DNA of 19,924 bases from CALGLS01 sp964508085 (GTDB taxonomy: Bacteria; Bacteroidota; Bacteroidia; Chitinophagales; Saprospiraceae): positions 1-19,924 of the forward strand of contig CAZDTI010000124.1 of assembly GCA_964508085.1 (NCBI GenBank). Reading direction: 5' to 3'. The notes beneath the pieces were generated by a model, which was given only the letters and a program-made list of their open reading frames with translations, made no database searches and was not told the DNA's origin. Every line of letters begins with the position of its first letter. Within the stretch, counting starts at the first letter, position 1. The position numbers were made by a program, and so were the translations under genes. Below, in pieces: positions 6,025-13,103 of the stretch.

Positions 6025-6669
6025 TCAACCAAACAACTTAGAACCAATTCTCACCATCGTACTCCCTTCCTGAATGGCCAGTAAGTAGTCTCCAGACATT
6101 CCCATTGAAATCTCCTTGAAAGACTCCTGCTCTTGAAAGACTTCTGACTTCAACTCCTCAAAAATGTTTTTCAATACCCGAAATTCCATTTTGACTTGCT
6201 CCTTGTCCTCCGTGAAAGTAGCCATCCCCATCACGCCACAAACTCGGATGTTCTTAGCATTCGCGAAAGCTTCAGAAGATAATAAGTCTTTCACCGTAGC
6301 TAAATCAAACCCATATTTCGTGTCCTCCTCCGCGATTTTGAACTGAAGTAAAATATCGATAACTCTCTGGTTTTTCGCGGCTTGCTTATCAATTTCTAAC
6401 AATACCTTTTCACTATCCACAGACTGAATCATGTGAACAAAAGGGGCGATGTACTTTACTTTATTCGTTTGTAAATGGCCAATGATGTGCCAGCTGATGT
6501 CCTGCGGCAATTGAGGATGTTTTAGCAAAAGCTCTTGCACCCGATTTTCCGCAAATTGCCGCTGCCCTTGTTCGTACAGCTCCAGGATGGCCTCATTAGG
6601 CCGATATTTAGAAACGGCAATAAGAGTAGTTTTAGAAGAAGAGAGTTCTTCATTAATTTGCTTCAGCAT
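6025..6669 (-). CDS. yggS: YggS/PLPBP-type pyridoxal phosphate homeostasis protein
   Basis: This 214-residue protein is a single alanine-racemase-like TIM barrel. The PLP lysine is Lys21 in TLIAVSKYRP, followed by RQFAENRVQELLLKHPQL, the conserved WHIIGHLQTNKVKY, the central MIQSVDSEKVLLEID, GVMGMATF and the phosphate-binding end MGMSGDYLLAIQEGSTMVRIGSKLFG. YggS/PROSC proteins carry PLP without known enzymatic activity and buffer the free cofactor in the cytoplasm. At 214 residues it is slightly short because the N-terminal helix is trimmed, but the catalytic pocket is complete. It is convergent with the 71-residue gene across the palindrome, and a repeat lies between it and the upstream deoxynucleoside kinase gene. 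Confidence 0.95.
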   Translation of the reverse strand: MLKQINEELSSSKTTLIAVSKYRPNEAILELYEQGQRQFAENRVQELLLKHPQLPQDISWHIIGHLQTNKVKYIAPFVHMIQSVDSEKVLLEIDKQAAKNQRVIDILLQFKIAEEDTKYGFDLATVKDLLSSEAFANAKNIRVCGVMGMATFTEDKEQVKMEFRVLKNIFEELKSEVFQEQESFKEISMGMSGDYLLAIQEGSTMVRIGSKLFG

Positions 6670-6735
6670 AAGTGTAGTATAGTAAAAAAATAACCTTAGG
6701 TAAACTAATAAATTAGCACATTACAGATGAAAAAA

Positions 6736-6775
6736 CCTTTGCGAAACCTTTGCGCTCTTAGCGTCCTTCGCGGTT
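6736..6775. repeat. Short tandem CCTTTGCG array
   Basis: The + strand reads CCTTTGCGAAA, CCTTTGCGCT, CTTAGCGT, CCTTCGCGG; on the minus strand this is a run of CGCAAAGG-like units ending in GGTTAAA-type sequence. It lies between the kinase and the YggS gene, both on the minus strand. Arrays of CGCAAAGG units are, as I recall, frequent intergenic repeats in several bacterial phyla. No second arm is present here. Confidence 0.55.
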
Positions 6776-6804
6776 AAAAAATCTTCGAAGCGAGAAGCTA
6801 ATCC

Positions 6805-7452
6805 CTAAAACAACCCATGCAACTCCGCATCCACCTTATTAATAATACCCCCTAAATCAGCAGGGTTATTAATAAAGTCAATATTATTCGCATCGATCAC
6901 CAAAAGCTTACCTTCCGTATACCCATCAATCCACTGATCATATCTATCGTTCAAACTCTTCAGATAGTCCAAACTCATACTGCCCTCATAATCTCGGCCA
7001 CGATTCTGAATGTGAGAAACCAAAGTAGACACATCAGCTTTTAGATAAATCAACAAATCGGGAGCTTTAATTTGAGAGGTCATCAATTGAAAAAGATCAA
7101 AGTAATTGTTGAAGTCACGAGTCGCCATCAAGCCCATTTGGTGAAGATTGGGCGCAAAGATATTGGCATCTTCATAAATGGTCCGATCCTGAATGACGGT
7201 TATATCCCCGTTATGAATATCAACAATTTGACGATAGCGATTGTTGAGGAAGTAAATTTGAAGGTTGAAAGACCAGCGTTTCATGTCTACATAGAAATCA
7301 CTGAGATAAGGATTATTGTCTGTAGACTCATAATGAACCGTCCAGCCATAATGCTTGCCCAGTTTTTCACATAAAGAAGTTTTCCCGGCGCCAATATTCC
7401 CAGCAATGGCAATGTGCTTGATTTTAGATGGTGTAGTATGTTTTTCGCTCAT
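6805..7452 (-). CDS. Deoxynucleoside kinase (dNK/dGK-dAK family)
   Basis: The 215-residue protein has a P-loop at residues 18-25 (GNIGAGKT) after a short N-terminus, a base- and sugar-binding region with Glu42 (HYESTDNNPYL), the DR[ST] motif DRTIYEDANIF (Asp89, Arg90), and the arginine-rich lid RGRDYE at about 150-155. These are the landmarks of the cytosolic deoxynucleoside kinase family, which phosphorylates deoxyadenosine, deoxyguanosine or pyrimidine deoxynucleosides for salvage to dNTPs. Substrate choice cannot be read with confidence. The gene is divergent from gatC. A TAAATTCG sequence upstream (complement of about 7477-7484) could be its -7 element, but no good -33 is evident. Confidence 0.92.
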   Translation of the reverse strand: MSEKHTTPSKIKHIAIAGNIGAGKTSLCEKLGKHYGWTVHYESTDNNPYLSDFYVDMKRWSFNLQIYFLNNRYRQIVDIHNGDITVIQDRTIYEDANIFAPNLHQMGLMATRDFNNYFDLFQLMTSQIKAPDLLIYLKADVSTLVSHIQNRGRDYEGSMSLDYLKSLNDRYDQWIDGYTEGKLLVIDANNIDFINNPADLGGIINKVDAELHGLF

Positions 7453-7678
7453 GTAAGTATTTTTGTAATTGTTCGCGAATTTAGGCTATTTTGCACTTAT
7501 CTTTTAAGATTCATCAAAAGAATTGTACTGATTATCTAATTTATCCACCTTCTTTGGGAAATGAAGTGGTTATTTAAAAAGATTTTCAAAAATGACTGAA
7601 GTGTAACGGAAGGAAAGTTGGAAATCTTCTTTAAATAACTAAAAAAACACAAAATTCGTCAAAGAATCATTTACGAAT
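7453..7678. other. Divergent gap between the kinase and gatC
   Basis: These 226 bp contain no ORF that I believe. It holds the sequence TTATCCACC (7541-7549), one base from the DnaA box consensus, and TATTTTTG at 7458-7465 matches TAnnTTTG on the + strand but lies far from gatC. Confidence 0.3.
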
Positions 7679-7963
7679 ATGAATATTGATAAAGCACTAA
7701 TTTCAAAACTTGAAAAGCTGGCAAACCTCGAATTGAACACCGAAGAGAAGGAGCGAATTCAAGCTGATCTCAATAATATGTTGAACATGGTTCAGAAAAT
7801 CGAAGAGCTTGATACTGAAGGAGTTGAACCACTGACACATATGACCGAGGAGGTAAACCAATTTAGAACAGATGAAGTAAAAGGGCAGTTGGACCGAAAA
7901 GAGGCTTTGAAAAATGCGCCGGTGAAGGATGAGGAGTATATAAAGGTGCCGAAGGTGATTTAA
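7679..7963 (+). CDS. gatC: Asp-tRNA(Asn)/Glu-tRNA(Gln) amidotransferase subunit C
   Basis: This 94-residue protein matches GatC along its whole length. It has the N-terminal helical pair (ALISKLEKLANLELNTEEKERIQADLNNMLNMVQKI), the linker LDTEGVEPLTHM and the extended C-terminal tail with LRKEAL-like (LDRKEALKNAPVKDEEYIKVPKVI). GatC clamps GatA and GatB, which together convert mischarged Glu-tRNA(Gln) and Asp-tRNA(Asn) to the amide forms in the cytoplasm. gatA and gatB are not in the window, which is common in Bacteroidota. An ABC ATPase gene follows after 94 bp. The ATG at 7679 is the natural start. Confidence 0.95.
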   Translation: MNIDKALISKLEKLANLELNTEEKERIQADLNNMLNMVQKIEELDTEGVEPLTHMTEEVNQFRTDEVKGQLDRKEALKNAPVKDEEYIKVPKVI

Positions 7964-8057
7964 GTTTTGAATCATTCACTACTCGTTAACAAGTAATAAA
8001 ATATAAAGACCATATATTTAGCGGACTTTAAAATTAGCAACCAAAATAACTAGAACA

Positions 8058-8768
8058 ATGGACTCCATAATTTCCGTAAAAGAACTCCAAAAAGTATACA
8101 CGATGGGCGTAGAAAAAGTCTACGCCTTACAATCGGTTTCTTTAGATATCCAAAAGAATGAATACGTAGCGTTGATGGGACCATCCGGTTCCGGTAAATC
8201 TACCTTGATGAATTTACTAGGCTGTTTGGATACTCCATCTGCCGGTGAATATTTCTTAAATGGCACCAATGTCAGCACAATGGAAGATGGAGAATTAGCG
8301 GAGGTTAGAAACAAAGAAATTGGTTTCATCTTTCAGACCTTCAACCTCTTACCTCGTTTGTCTGCTTTGGAAAATGTGGCGCTACCTTTAGTTTACGCTG
8401 GTTTGAGTAAGCGGGAGCGATTGCAAAAAGCAGAAGCGGCACTAGAAGCGGTTAATCTCGCAGACCGGATGAGCCACCGTCCAAACGAACTCTCTGGTGG
8501 TCAACGACAAAGAGTGGCTATCGCTCGAGCAATTGTAAATGACCCTGCCCTAATTTTGGCGGATGAACCAACCGGAAACCTCGACACAAAGACTTCTGTA
8601 GAAATTATGGAGATTATGGAGAATATTCATAACAATGGTAATACAATTATTCTAGTGACCCACGAACCGGATATTGCAGAACATGCGCATCGTATTGTCA
8701 GATTAAGAGATGGATTAATAGAATCTGATTTGAGAAATGAGAAAATAATGAGAGTGGCTTCGAGATAA
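8058..8768 (+). CDS. ABC transporter ATP-binding protein, MacB/LolD type
   Basis: The 236-residue protein has all the motifs of an ABC ATPase: Walker A GPSGSGKST (41-49), Q-loop FQTFNLLPRLSALENVALPL from about 92, signature LSGGQ (145-149), Walker B LILADE (165-170), D-loop GNLD and H-loop His202. The phrases SALENVALPL and RPNELSGGQRQRVAIARAI put it in the MacB/LolD/FtsE-like subfamily that drives lipoprotein release or efflux with a FtsX-fold permease. No permease gene is next to it, so it must pair with one encoded elsewhere. The gene is followed by a 160-bp palindrome ending in a T-run, probably its terminator. Confidence 0.93.
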   Translation: MDSIISVKELQKVYTMGVEKVYALQSVSLDIQKNEYVALMGPSGSGKSTLMNLLGCLDTPSAGEYFLNGTNVSTMEDGELAEVRNKEIGFIFQTFNLLPRLSALENVALPLVYAGLSKRERLQKAEAALEAVNLADRMSHRPNELSGGQRQRVAIARAIVNDPALILADEPTGNLDTKTSVEIMEIMENIHNNGNTIILVTHEPDIAEHAHRIVRLRDGLIESDLRNEKIMRVASR

Positions 8769-8790
8769 CAAGGCTCTTAGTTATAGTGTA

Positions 8791-8954
8791 GGGTAGATAA
8801 GGGCGGATAAGGGTAGATGATGGTAGATAAGGGTTCTATCAACTCGCACCAATCCGCAAAAAACACACCTTATTGGGAAACCCAGTCCGTTCCGGAACGG
8901 GCGGGCCTGATCTACCCTTATCCGCCATCATCCACCCTTATCTACCCTTTTTTT
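8791..8954. repeat. Palindrome with tandem-decamer arms, ending in a T-run
   Basis: The left arm (8791-8830) is four tandem 10-mers: GGGTAGATAA, GGGCGGATAA, GGGTAGATGA and TGGTAGATAA. The right arm (8911-8950) is four inverse 10-mers: TCTACCCTTA, TCCGCCATCA, TCCACCCTTA and TCTACCCTTT. The arms can pair over about 40 bp, with most mismatches being transitions that still allow G-U pairs. The 80-bp centre holds a perfect 14-bp palindrome, CCGTTCCGGAACGG (8887-8900). The right arm is followed by seven T residues (8948-8954), so it could end transcripts of the ABC gene. It lies between two genes on the same strand. Confidence 0.8.
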
Positions 8955-8979
8955 AACAGAATAAAACTAGAAAAACTAC

Positions 8980-9543
8980 ATGGCTTTCAAAATATACACC
9001 AAAACCGGAGACAAAGGTACTACCGGTCTCTACGGCGGTCGCCGCCTTCCCAAATCACATATTCGCATTGATGCCTATGGAACTGTAGATGAACTCAACT
9101 CTTATATTGGCCTCATTCGCGATCAACTCACCGAAGTATCACAAAGGGATTTACTAAAAGAAATACAAGATCGACTTTTTACTATTGGTGCTAACCTGGC
9201 CTCTGACCCAGAGAAAGAAATGCCAGTCCCAGACGTATTGGAATCTGATATTACCTTATTAGAAAAACAAATGGATTTGATGGATGAGTCTTTGCCTCCA
9301 TTGAAAAATTTTATCTTGCCCGGTGGTCATACCACTGTTTCTTATTGTCATTTGGCACGTTGTGTTTGTCGTAGAGCGGAACGGATTGTGGTGGCATTGG
9401 AACAAACGGAAGGGGAGAAGGTGGATGGTATTTTGATTCGTTACCTAAATCGGTTATCTGACTTCTTGTTTGTATTGGGGCGGAAGGTGGCTGTGGATTT
9501 GGGGGTGACGGAGGTGGCTTGGAAAGCGAGAGAGGTAAAGTAG
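8980..9543 (+). CDS. Cob(I)yrinic acid a,c-diamide adenosyltransferase, PduO type
   Basis: This 187-residue protein matches the PduO/MMAB five-helix bundle. The ATP-binding N-terminus is present (KIYTKTGDKGTTGLYGG, residues 4-20, then RIDAYGTVDELNSYIG), the middle helix has LPGGHTTVSYCHLARCVCRRAERIVV with the conserved Arg-rich motif, and the C-terminus carries ILIRYLNRLSDFLFVLGRKV. It transfers adenosyl from ATP to cob(I)alamin, making coenzyme B12 in the cytoplasm, for example for methylmalonyl-CoA mutase. The ATG at 8980 follows shortly after the decamer palindrome. A RAYT element begins 8 bp after the stop codon, so the hairpin at 9554-9584 may also serve as its terminator. Confidence 0.95.
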   Translation: MAFKIYTKTGDKGTTGLYGGRRLPKSHIRIDAYGTVDELNSYIGLIRDQLTEVSQRDLLKEIQDRLFTIGANLASDPEKEMPVPDVLESDITLLEKQMDLMDESLPPLKNFILPGGHTTVSYCHLARCVCRRAERIVVALEQTEGEKVDGILIRYLNRLSDFLFVLGRKVAVDLGVTEVAWKAREVK

Positions 9544-9553
9544 ATTTTTTATG

Positions 9554-9584
9554 GATTTGCTAAATTTTAGAAATTTAGTAAATC
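9554..9584 (+). repeat. Hairpin repeat copy A
   Basis: The stem arms GATTTGCTAAATTT (9554-9567) and AAATTTAGTAAATC (9571-9584) surround a TAG loop. There is one G-T pair in a 14-bp stem. Copy A lies immediately downstream of the cobalamin adenosyltransferase gene and marks the left end of the element. Confidence 0.85.
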
Positions 9585-9611
9585 TCATTTTAATAGATTA
9601 TCAATGATTTA

Positions 9612-9643
9612 AATTTACTAAAATCTTAAAGATTTAGCAAATT
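9612..9643 (-). repeat. Hairpin repeat copy B (inverse orientation)
   Basis: AATTTACTAAAATCTT (9612-9627) pairs with AAGATTTAGCAAATT (9629-9643), with one extra A and one G-U type position. It is related to copy A but reads in the opposite direction, 28 bp away, giving a head-to-head pair reminiscent of REP/BIME arrangements. Confidence 0.65.
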
Positions 9644-9734
9644 ACCCACACTTTAGACCTTTGGAGTGGGCTGAAAATTAGCTTATTAAAACCGCTTTTG
9701 AATTTTTACTATGAGATAAACTAGACCAATTAAC

Positions 9735-10523
9735 ATGTCCACCCAAAAAGACATTACATTACCGCTTCTCCCAGATAACTTTTACCACCTATATAATCGA
9801 GGTAACAATAATAGCTTGATTTTTTATAACGAAAATAATTATTACTATTTCCTTGAACGCTATGCATATTACATGAAAGCTTATTTGGAAACTTACGGGT
9901 ATTGTTTGTTATCAAATCATTTCCATCTGCTTGTAAAAGTAAAACCCCAAGGAGAAATTCTTCAAACAGGTGTTAAAGACTTTATGAATGTAAGTAAAAA
10001 TTTCTTTCAAAATAACTATCCCTCAGTGAGACTCAATGAACTATCCGATGATGCGTTACAGGATTTGCTAAATTTTGAAAATTTAGTAAATCTCTCACCC
10101 AAGGCCAAAAAGTATCTTCCACCTAATACCAATAGAGAGGACTTCCATCATCACCTTACGATCTGGGCCGTCAGTGAAAGATTTCGACGATTTATGTTGG
10201 GCTATTCAAAGGCGATAAATAAACAAGAGAAGAGAAAAGGTAGTTTGTTTCAAAAGTTATTTAGACGTAAATTATTGCCAGATTTGGAAGATTGTAAAAA
10301 TGTGTTGGTTTATATTCACAGAAATGAAGTTCATCATGGATACTGTGCTTTTATTGGAGAATATTCATGGAGTTCTTATCAAACTGTATTATCGGATAAA
10401 GCGACTTTATTGAAGCGCGATCAAATTTTGGAGTGGTTTGGGGGAAGAGGTCCTTATATCGATTTTCATGCTGAATATGTTGAGGATTGGAAAAGGCTTC
10501 AGAAATTTATTTTGGAAGAGTGA
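9735..10523 (+). CDS. Transposase, REP-associated tyrosine transposase / IS200-like (Y1 HUH)
   Basis: The 262-residue protein has the features of a RAYT: an N-terminus LPDNFYHLYNRGNN, the HUH metal-binding motif CLLSNHFHLLVKV (His62, His64), and the tyrosine motif VYIHRNEVHHGY with Tyr193, aligning with the Tyr of YIxxNP in E. coli TnpA-REP. These proteins nick and join single-stranded DNA at hairpins through a covalent tyrosine link, and their gene is usually surrounded by REP-type repeats. A copy of the flanking repeat lies inside the coding sequence and encodes residues 110-120 (DLLNFENLVNL) without disturbing the frame. The frame is intact, so the enzyme may be active. The ATG at 9735 gives the expected N-terminus. 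Confidence 0.9.
   Translation: MSTQKDITLPLLPDNFYHLYNRGNNNSLIFYNENNYYYFLERYAYYMKAYLETYGYCLLSNHFHLLVKVKPQGEILQTGVKDFMNVSKNFFQNNYPSVRLNELSDDALQDLLNFENLVNLSPKAKKYLPPNTNREDFHHHLTIWAVSERFRRFMLGYSKAINKQEKRKGSLFQKLFRRKLLPDLEDCKNVLVYIHRNEVHHGYCAFIGEYSWSSYQTVLSDKATLLKRDQILEWFGGRGPYIDFHAEYVEDWKRLQKFILEE
10062..10092 (+). repeat. Hairpin repeat copy C, inside the transposase gene
   Basis: GATTTGCTAAATTTT (10062-10076) and AAAATTTAGTAAATC (10078-10092) are 15-bp arms with a single G between them and one G-T pair. The copy matches copy A at nearly every base including the flanking GG and TC. It is in frame with the coding sequence. Confidence 0.85.
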
Positions 10524-10536
10524 GGTTTATAGCAAT

Positions 10537-10573
10537 ATGAGATTTACTAAATTTCTAAATTTAGCAAATCCAT
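10537..10573 (-). repeat. Hairpin repeat copy D (inverse of A)
   Basis: GATTTACTAAATTT (10541-10554) and AAATTTAGCAAATC (10557-10570) form the stem with a CT loop. The outer ATGA and CCAT complete the inverse of copy A. It lies 13 bp after the transposase stop codon and 75 bp before mutS2. Confidence 0.85.
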
Positions 10574-10647
10574 ACCATCTGTATCGAACCATTCTCCCCG
10601 ATTCAACGTTTCCATAGAGTTATATCAAAAAAAGACAATAAAACGCC

Positions 10648-13038
10648 ATGCAAAGCGAACCTAAGGATTTATATAATAAACTGGAATTCGATAAGATATT
10701 AGACCTCGTTCAAGAAGAATGCCTCGGAGAACTAGGGCGGGAACGGGTACTTGCCATTCAACCAGAAACCAAGGAGTTCCTCATTCAACGAAAACTCACA
10801 GAAGTAGAGGAATACTGCAAAATGTTGGATGAAGGTATTGGGTTTCCAATCACTGCCTATAAAGACATTGCTAAGGATCTGGAATATCTGGAAATCATTG
10901 ATTATGTGCTTTCACTCGAAAGCCTGCAGCGTATTCACGTTGTATTATACGCAACTTCCAGAATCATAAGCTTCTTTTCTGGTGCACATCGTAATGATTA
11001 CCCTACCTTATATTTACCCGTTGAAAAAATAGAATTTGATGTTGCTTTAGGAAAGGCGATAGACAAAGTTGTAGATGAAAAGGGGAACATCAAACCAGAT
11101 GCTTCGCCTGTTTTGTTGAAGATCAGGAGATTGATGAGTTCGAAGATGCAGGAGTTGGATAAGAAATTTAGGTCTTTGATCAATGAATACAGAAAGAAAG
11201 GTTATCTGGCTGATACCGTGGAATCTATGCGAAATGGTCGACGTGTATTTGCAGTATTGGCAGAACACAAGCGAAAGATCAGAGGAATAATTCATGACGA
11301 ATCTGCATCGGGAAAAACGGCTTTTATTGAGCCCGATCCGATTATTCAAATCAATAATGATTTATTCGATCTGGAAAATGAAGAGAAGCGTGAGATTTAT
11401 AAAATCTTAAAAGAATTAAGTGCACTGCTTCGACCTCATAGCCAACAACTACGGAATTATACACAGATTATCATTCACTACGATGTCATTCAAGCGAAAG
11501 CTCAATTTGCCAGAAGCATTAAGGCCGTAAAGCCCAAAGTGAAAGATGTTTCCTCCTTGCATACCTTAAAAGGATACCATCCATTACTATTGTTAAAAAA
11601 TAAAGCGCTTGGTAAAAAAGTCATTCCTTTTGATTTGAATTTACATGATCCCAATCGAATTTTGGTCTTGAGTGGGCCCAATGCTGGGGGGAAATCTATT
11701 ACCATGAAGTCTGTAGGTTTGCTACAATTGATGATGCAATCTGGTCTTTTGGTTCCGGTAGATGAAAAATCGGAGATGGGGATTTTCCATAGCCTTTTTG
11801 CGGATATTGGTGATCAGCAATCCATTGAAGATGATCTGAGTACCTACTCGTCAAGGCTTCAGAATATGCGGGCCTTTTTAGAAAAAGCAGACCAGCGTTC
11901 CCTGATATTGATCGATGAATTCGGTTCTGGTACTGATCCCAAAACGGGAGGTGCTATAGCAGAAGCCATTTTAAAAGAACTGAATCACCGAAAAGTATAC
12001 GGTGTGATCACCACACACTATTCAAACTTGAAAATGTTCGCTTACAAAACCAAGGGCATCGTCAACGGTTCCATGGTTTTTGATAAAGATGATTTGAAGC
12101 CGACTTATGAAATGCGGGTTGGAAAACCGGGAAGTTCTTATGCTTTTGAAATTGCTCAATCTTCTGGTTTGCCAAAAAAGGTATTAAGCTATGCTCGTCA
12201 CAAAACAGGAAAGAACGAAAGAGCTGTAGATGAATTACTCATCGATTTGCAAAGGGAAAAGCAAGAGCTCGAAGCCGAAATCGGCAAAATGAAAGCACGA
12301 GAAACCAAACTGGAAAAGCTCATAAAGACCTATGAGAACATGTATAAAGATTTGGAATTCAAGAAGAAGAAATTCAAGTTGGAAGCCAAAGAACAAAGTT
12401 TGCAAGAGTTCGCAGGTTCTAATAAAGATTTTGAGAAATTAGTAAGAGAAATCCGAGAAGAGAAGAACCTGGAAAAGGCGAAAGAATTGGCCGCTAAAGT
12501 GAAACAGGAACGACAGGAACTGGCTTCTGAAGTCTCTAACCTCCGAGAAGATGTCTATTACAAACCAACCGAAGCTGCTCACGCAAAAAAAGAAATCCAA
12601 GTCGGCGATTTCGTAAAGCTCCGAACCGGAGGCTCCACTGGTACCGTTGAGTCCATCAGAAAAAACAAGGCCGTAGTTATTATGGGAATCATGAAAATGA
12701 CCGCTAACCTTCGTGATCTTTTACCGGCTAATGAGCCACTGGAAATTAAAAGAGGAAAGTCGGTCAACGTAAAAACCTTGGAAGACAAGGTGGCCTTTGA
12801 GTCGAAGTTGGATATCCGTGGTTTGCGTAGAGATGAAGCACTGAAAATTCTGGAAGTCTTTGTTGATAAAGCGATTATGTCTTCTGCTACTCATCTACGA
12901 ATTGTACACGGAAAAGGAGATGGTGTTTTGCGTAAGGCTGTTGTTAAAAAATTGAGGGAATATGATGCAGTGGAAGGGACTAGTCATCCAGAGGCAAAGG
13001 AAGGAGGGGATGGAGTTACGATTGTGGAGATGGGTTAA
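10648..13038 (+). CDS. mutS2: Endonuclease MutS2
   Basis: At 796 residues this is full length for MutS2. The N-terminal region (to about 290) is the MutS core-like helical domain, with RRVFAVLAEHKRKIRGIIHDESASGKTAFIEP, a well conserved MutS2 stretch. The ATPase has Walker A SGPNAGGKS (342-350), the segment GDQQSIEDDLSTYSSRL, Walker B ILIDEFGSGTDP (420-431) and THYSNLK. A charged coiled coil runs from about 515 to 640. The C-terminal Smr domain has KLDIRGLRRDEAL (LDxR) and IVHGKGDGVLR (HGxG), the endonuclease motifs. MutS2 suppresses recombination or rescues collided ribosomes in different bacteria. It stands alone in its operon here, after the RAYT element. Confidence 0.96.
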   Translation: MQSEPKDLYNKLEFDKILDLVQEECLGELGRERVLAIQPETKEFLIQRKLTEVEEYCKMLDEGIGFPITAYKDIAKDLEYLEIIDYVLSLESLQRIHVVLYATSRIISFFSGAHRNDYPTLYLPVEKIEFDVALGKAIDKVVDEKGNIKPDASPVLLKIRRLMSSKMQELDKKFRSLINEYRKKGYLADTVESMRNGRRVFAVLAEHKRKIRGIIHDESASGKTAFIEPDPIIQINNDLFDLENEEKREIYKILKELSALLRPHSQQLRNYTQIIIHYDVIQAKAQFARSIKAVKPKVKDVSSLHTLKGYHPLLLLKNKALGKKVIPFDLNLHDPNRILVLSGPNAGGKSITMKSVGLLQLMMQSGLLVPVDEKSEMGIFHSLFADIGDQQSIEDDLSTYSSRLQNMRAFLEKADQRSLILIDEFGSGTDPKTGGAIAEAILKELNHRKVYGVITTHYSNLKMFAYKTKGIVNGSMVFDKDDLKPTYEMRVGKPGSSYAFEIAQSSGLPKKVLSYARHKTGKNERAVDELLIDLQREKQELEAEIGKMKARETKLEKLIKTYENMYKDLEFKKKKFKLEAKEQSLQEFAGSNKDFEKLVREIREEKNLEKAKELAAKVKQERQELASEVSNLREDVYYKPTEAAHAKKEIQVGDFVKLRTGGSTGTVESIRKNKAVVIMGIMKMTANLRDLLPANEPLEIKRGKSVNVKTLEDKVAFESKLDIRGLRRDEALKILEVFVDKAIMSSATHLRIVHGKGDGVLRKAVVKKLREYDAVEGTSHPEAKEGGDGVTIVEMG

Positions 13039-13103
13039 ATCAAAATAAAAATCAAAACGCTCCGTAATTGTATGAGTCAATTTAAAGCTATTAATTGTGA
13101 TTC

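Larger units (their letters stand above)
9551..10573 (+). mobile_element. RAYT-type element bounded by inverted hairpin repeats
   Basis: A 38-bp repeat at 9551-9588 (copy A) and its inverse at 10537-10573 (copy D, one base shorter) flank the transposase gene. They agree over 37 positions apart from that deletion. A further inverse copy (B, 9612-9643) and a copy inside the gene (C, 10062-10092) are present. Each copy is itself a hairpin, the layout expected for elements with Y1 HUH transposases, which act on single-stranded DNA at hairpins. No target duplication is evident, as expected for this chemistry. Confidence 0.7.

Noticed and set aside
5742..6047. ORFs on both strands through the CAACTT palindrome, rich in Gln and Leu
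   Set aside because: The composition comes from the tandem DNA units, and one overlaps the real 71-residue gene.
8791..8950. CRISPR-like array suggested by regular 10-bp units
   Set aside because: The units are contiguous with no spacers, and the second set is inverted, so this is a palindrome with tandem arms.
8817..9071. An 84-codon ORF through the decamer palindrome into the adenosyltransferase gene
   Set aside because: It is out of frame with the clear PduO gene and translates repeat DNA.
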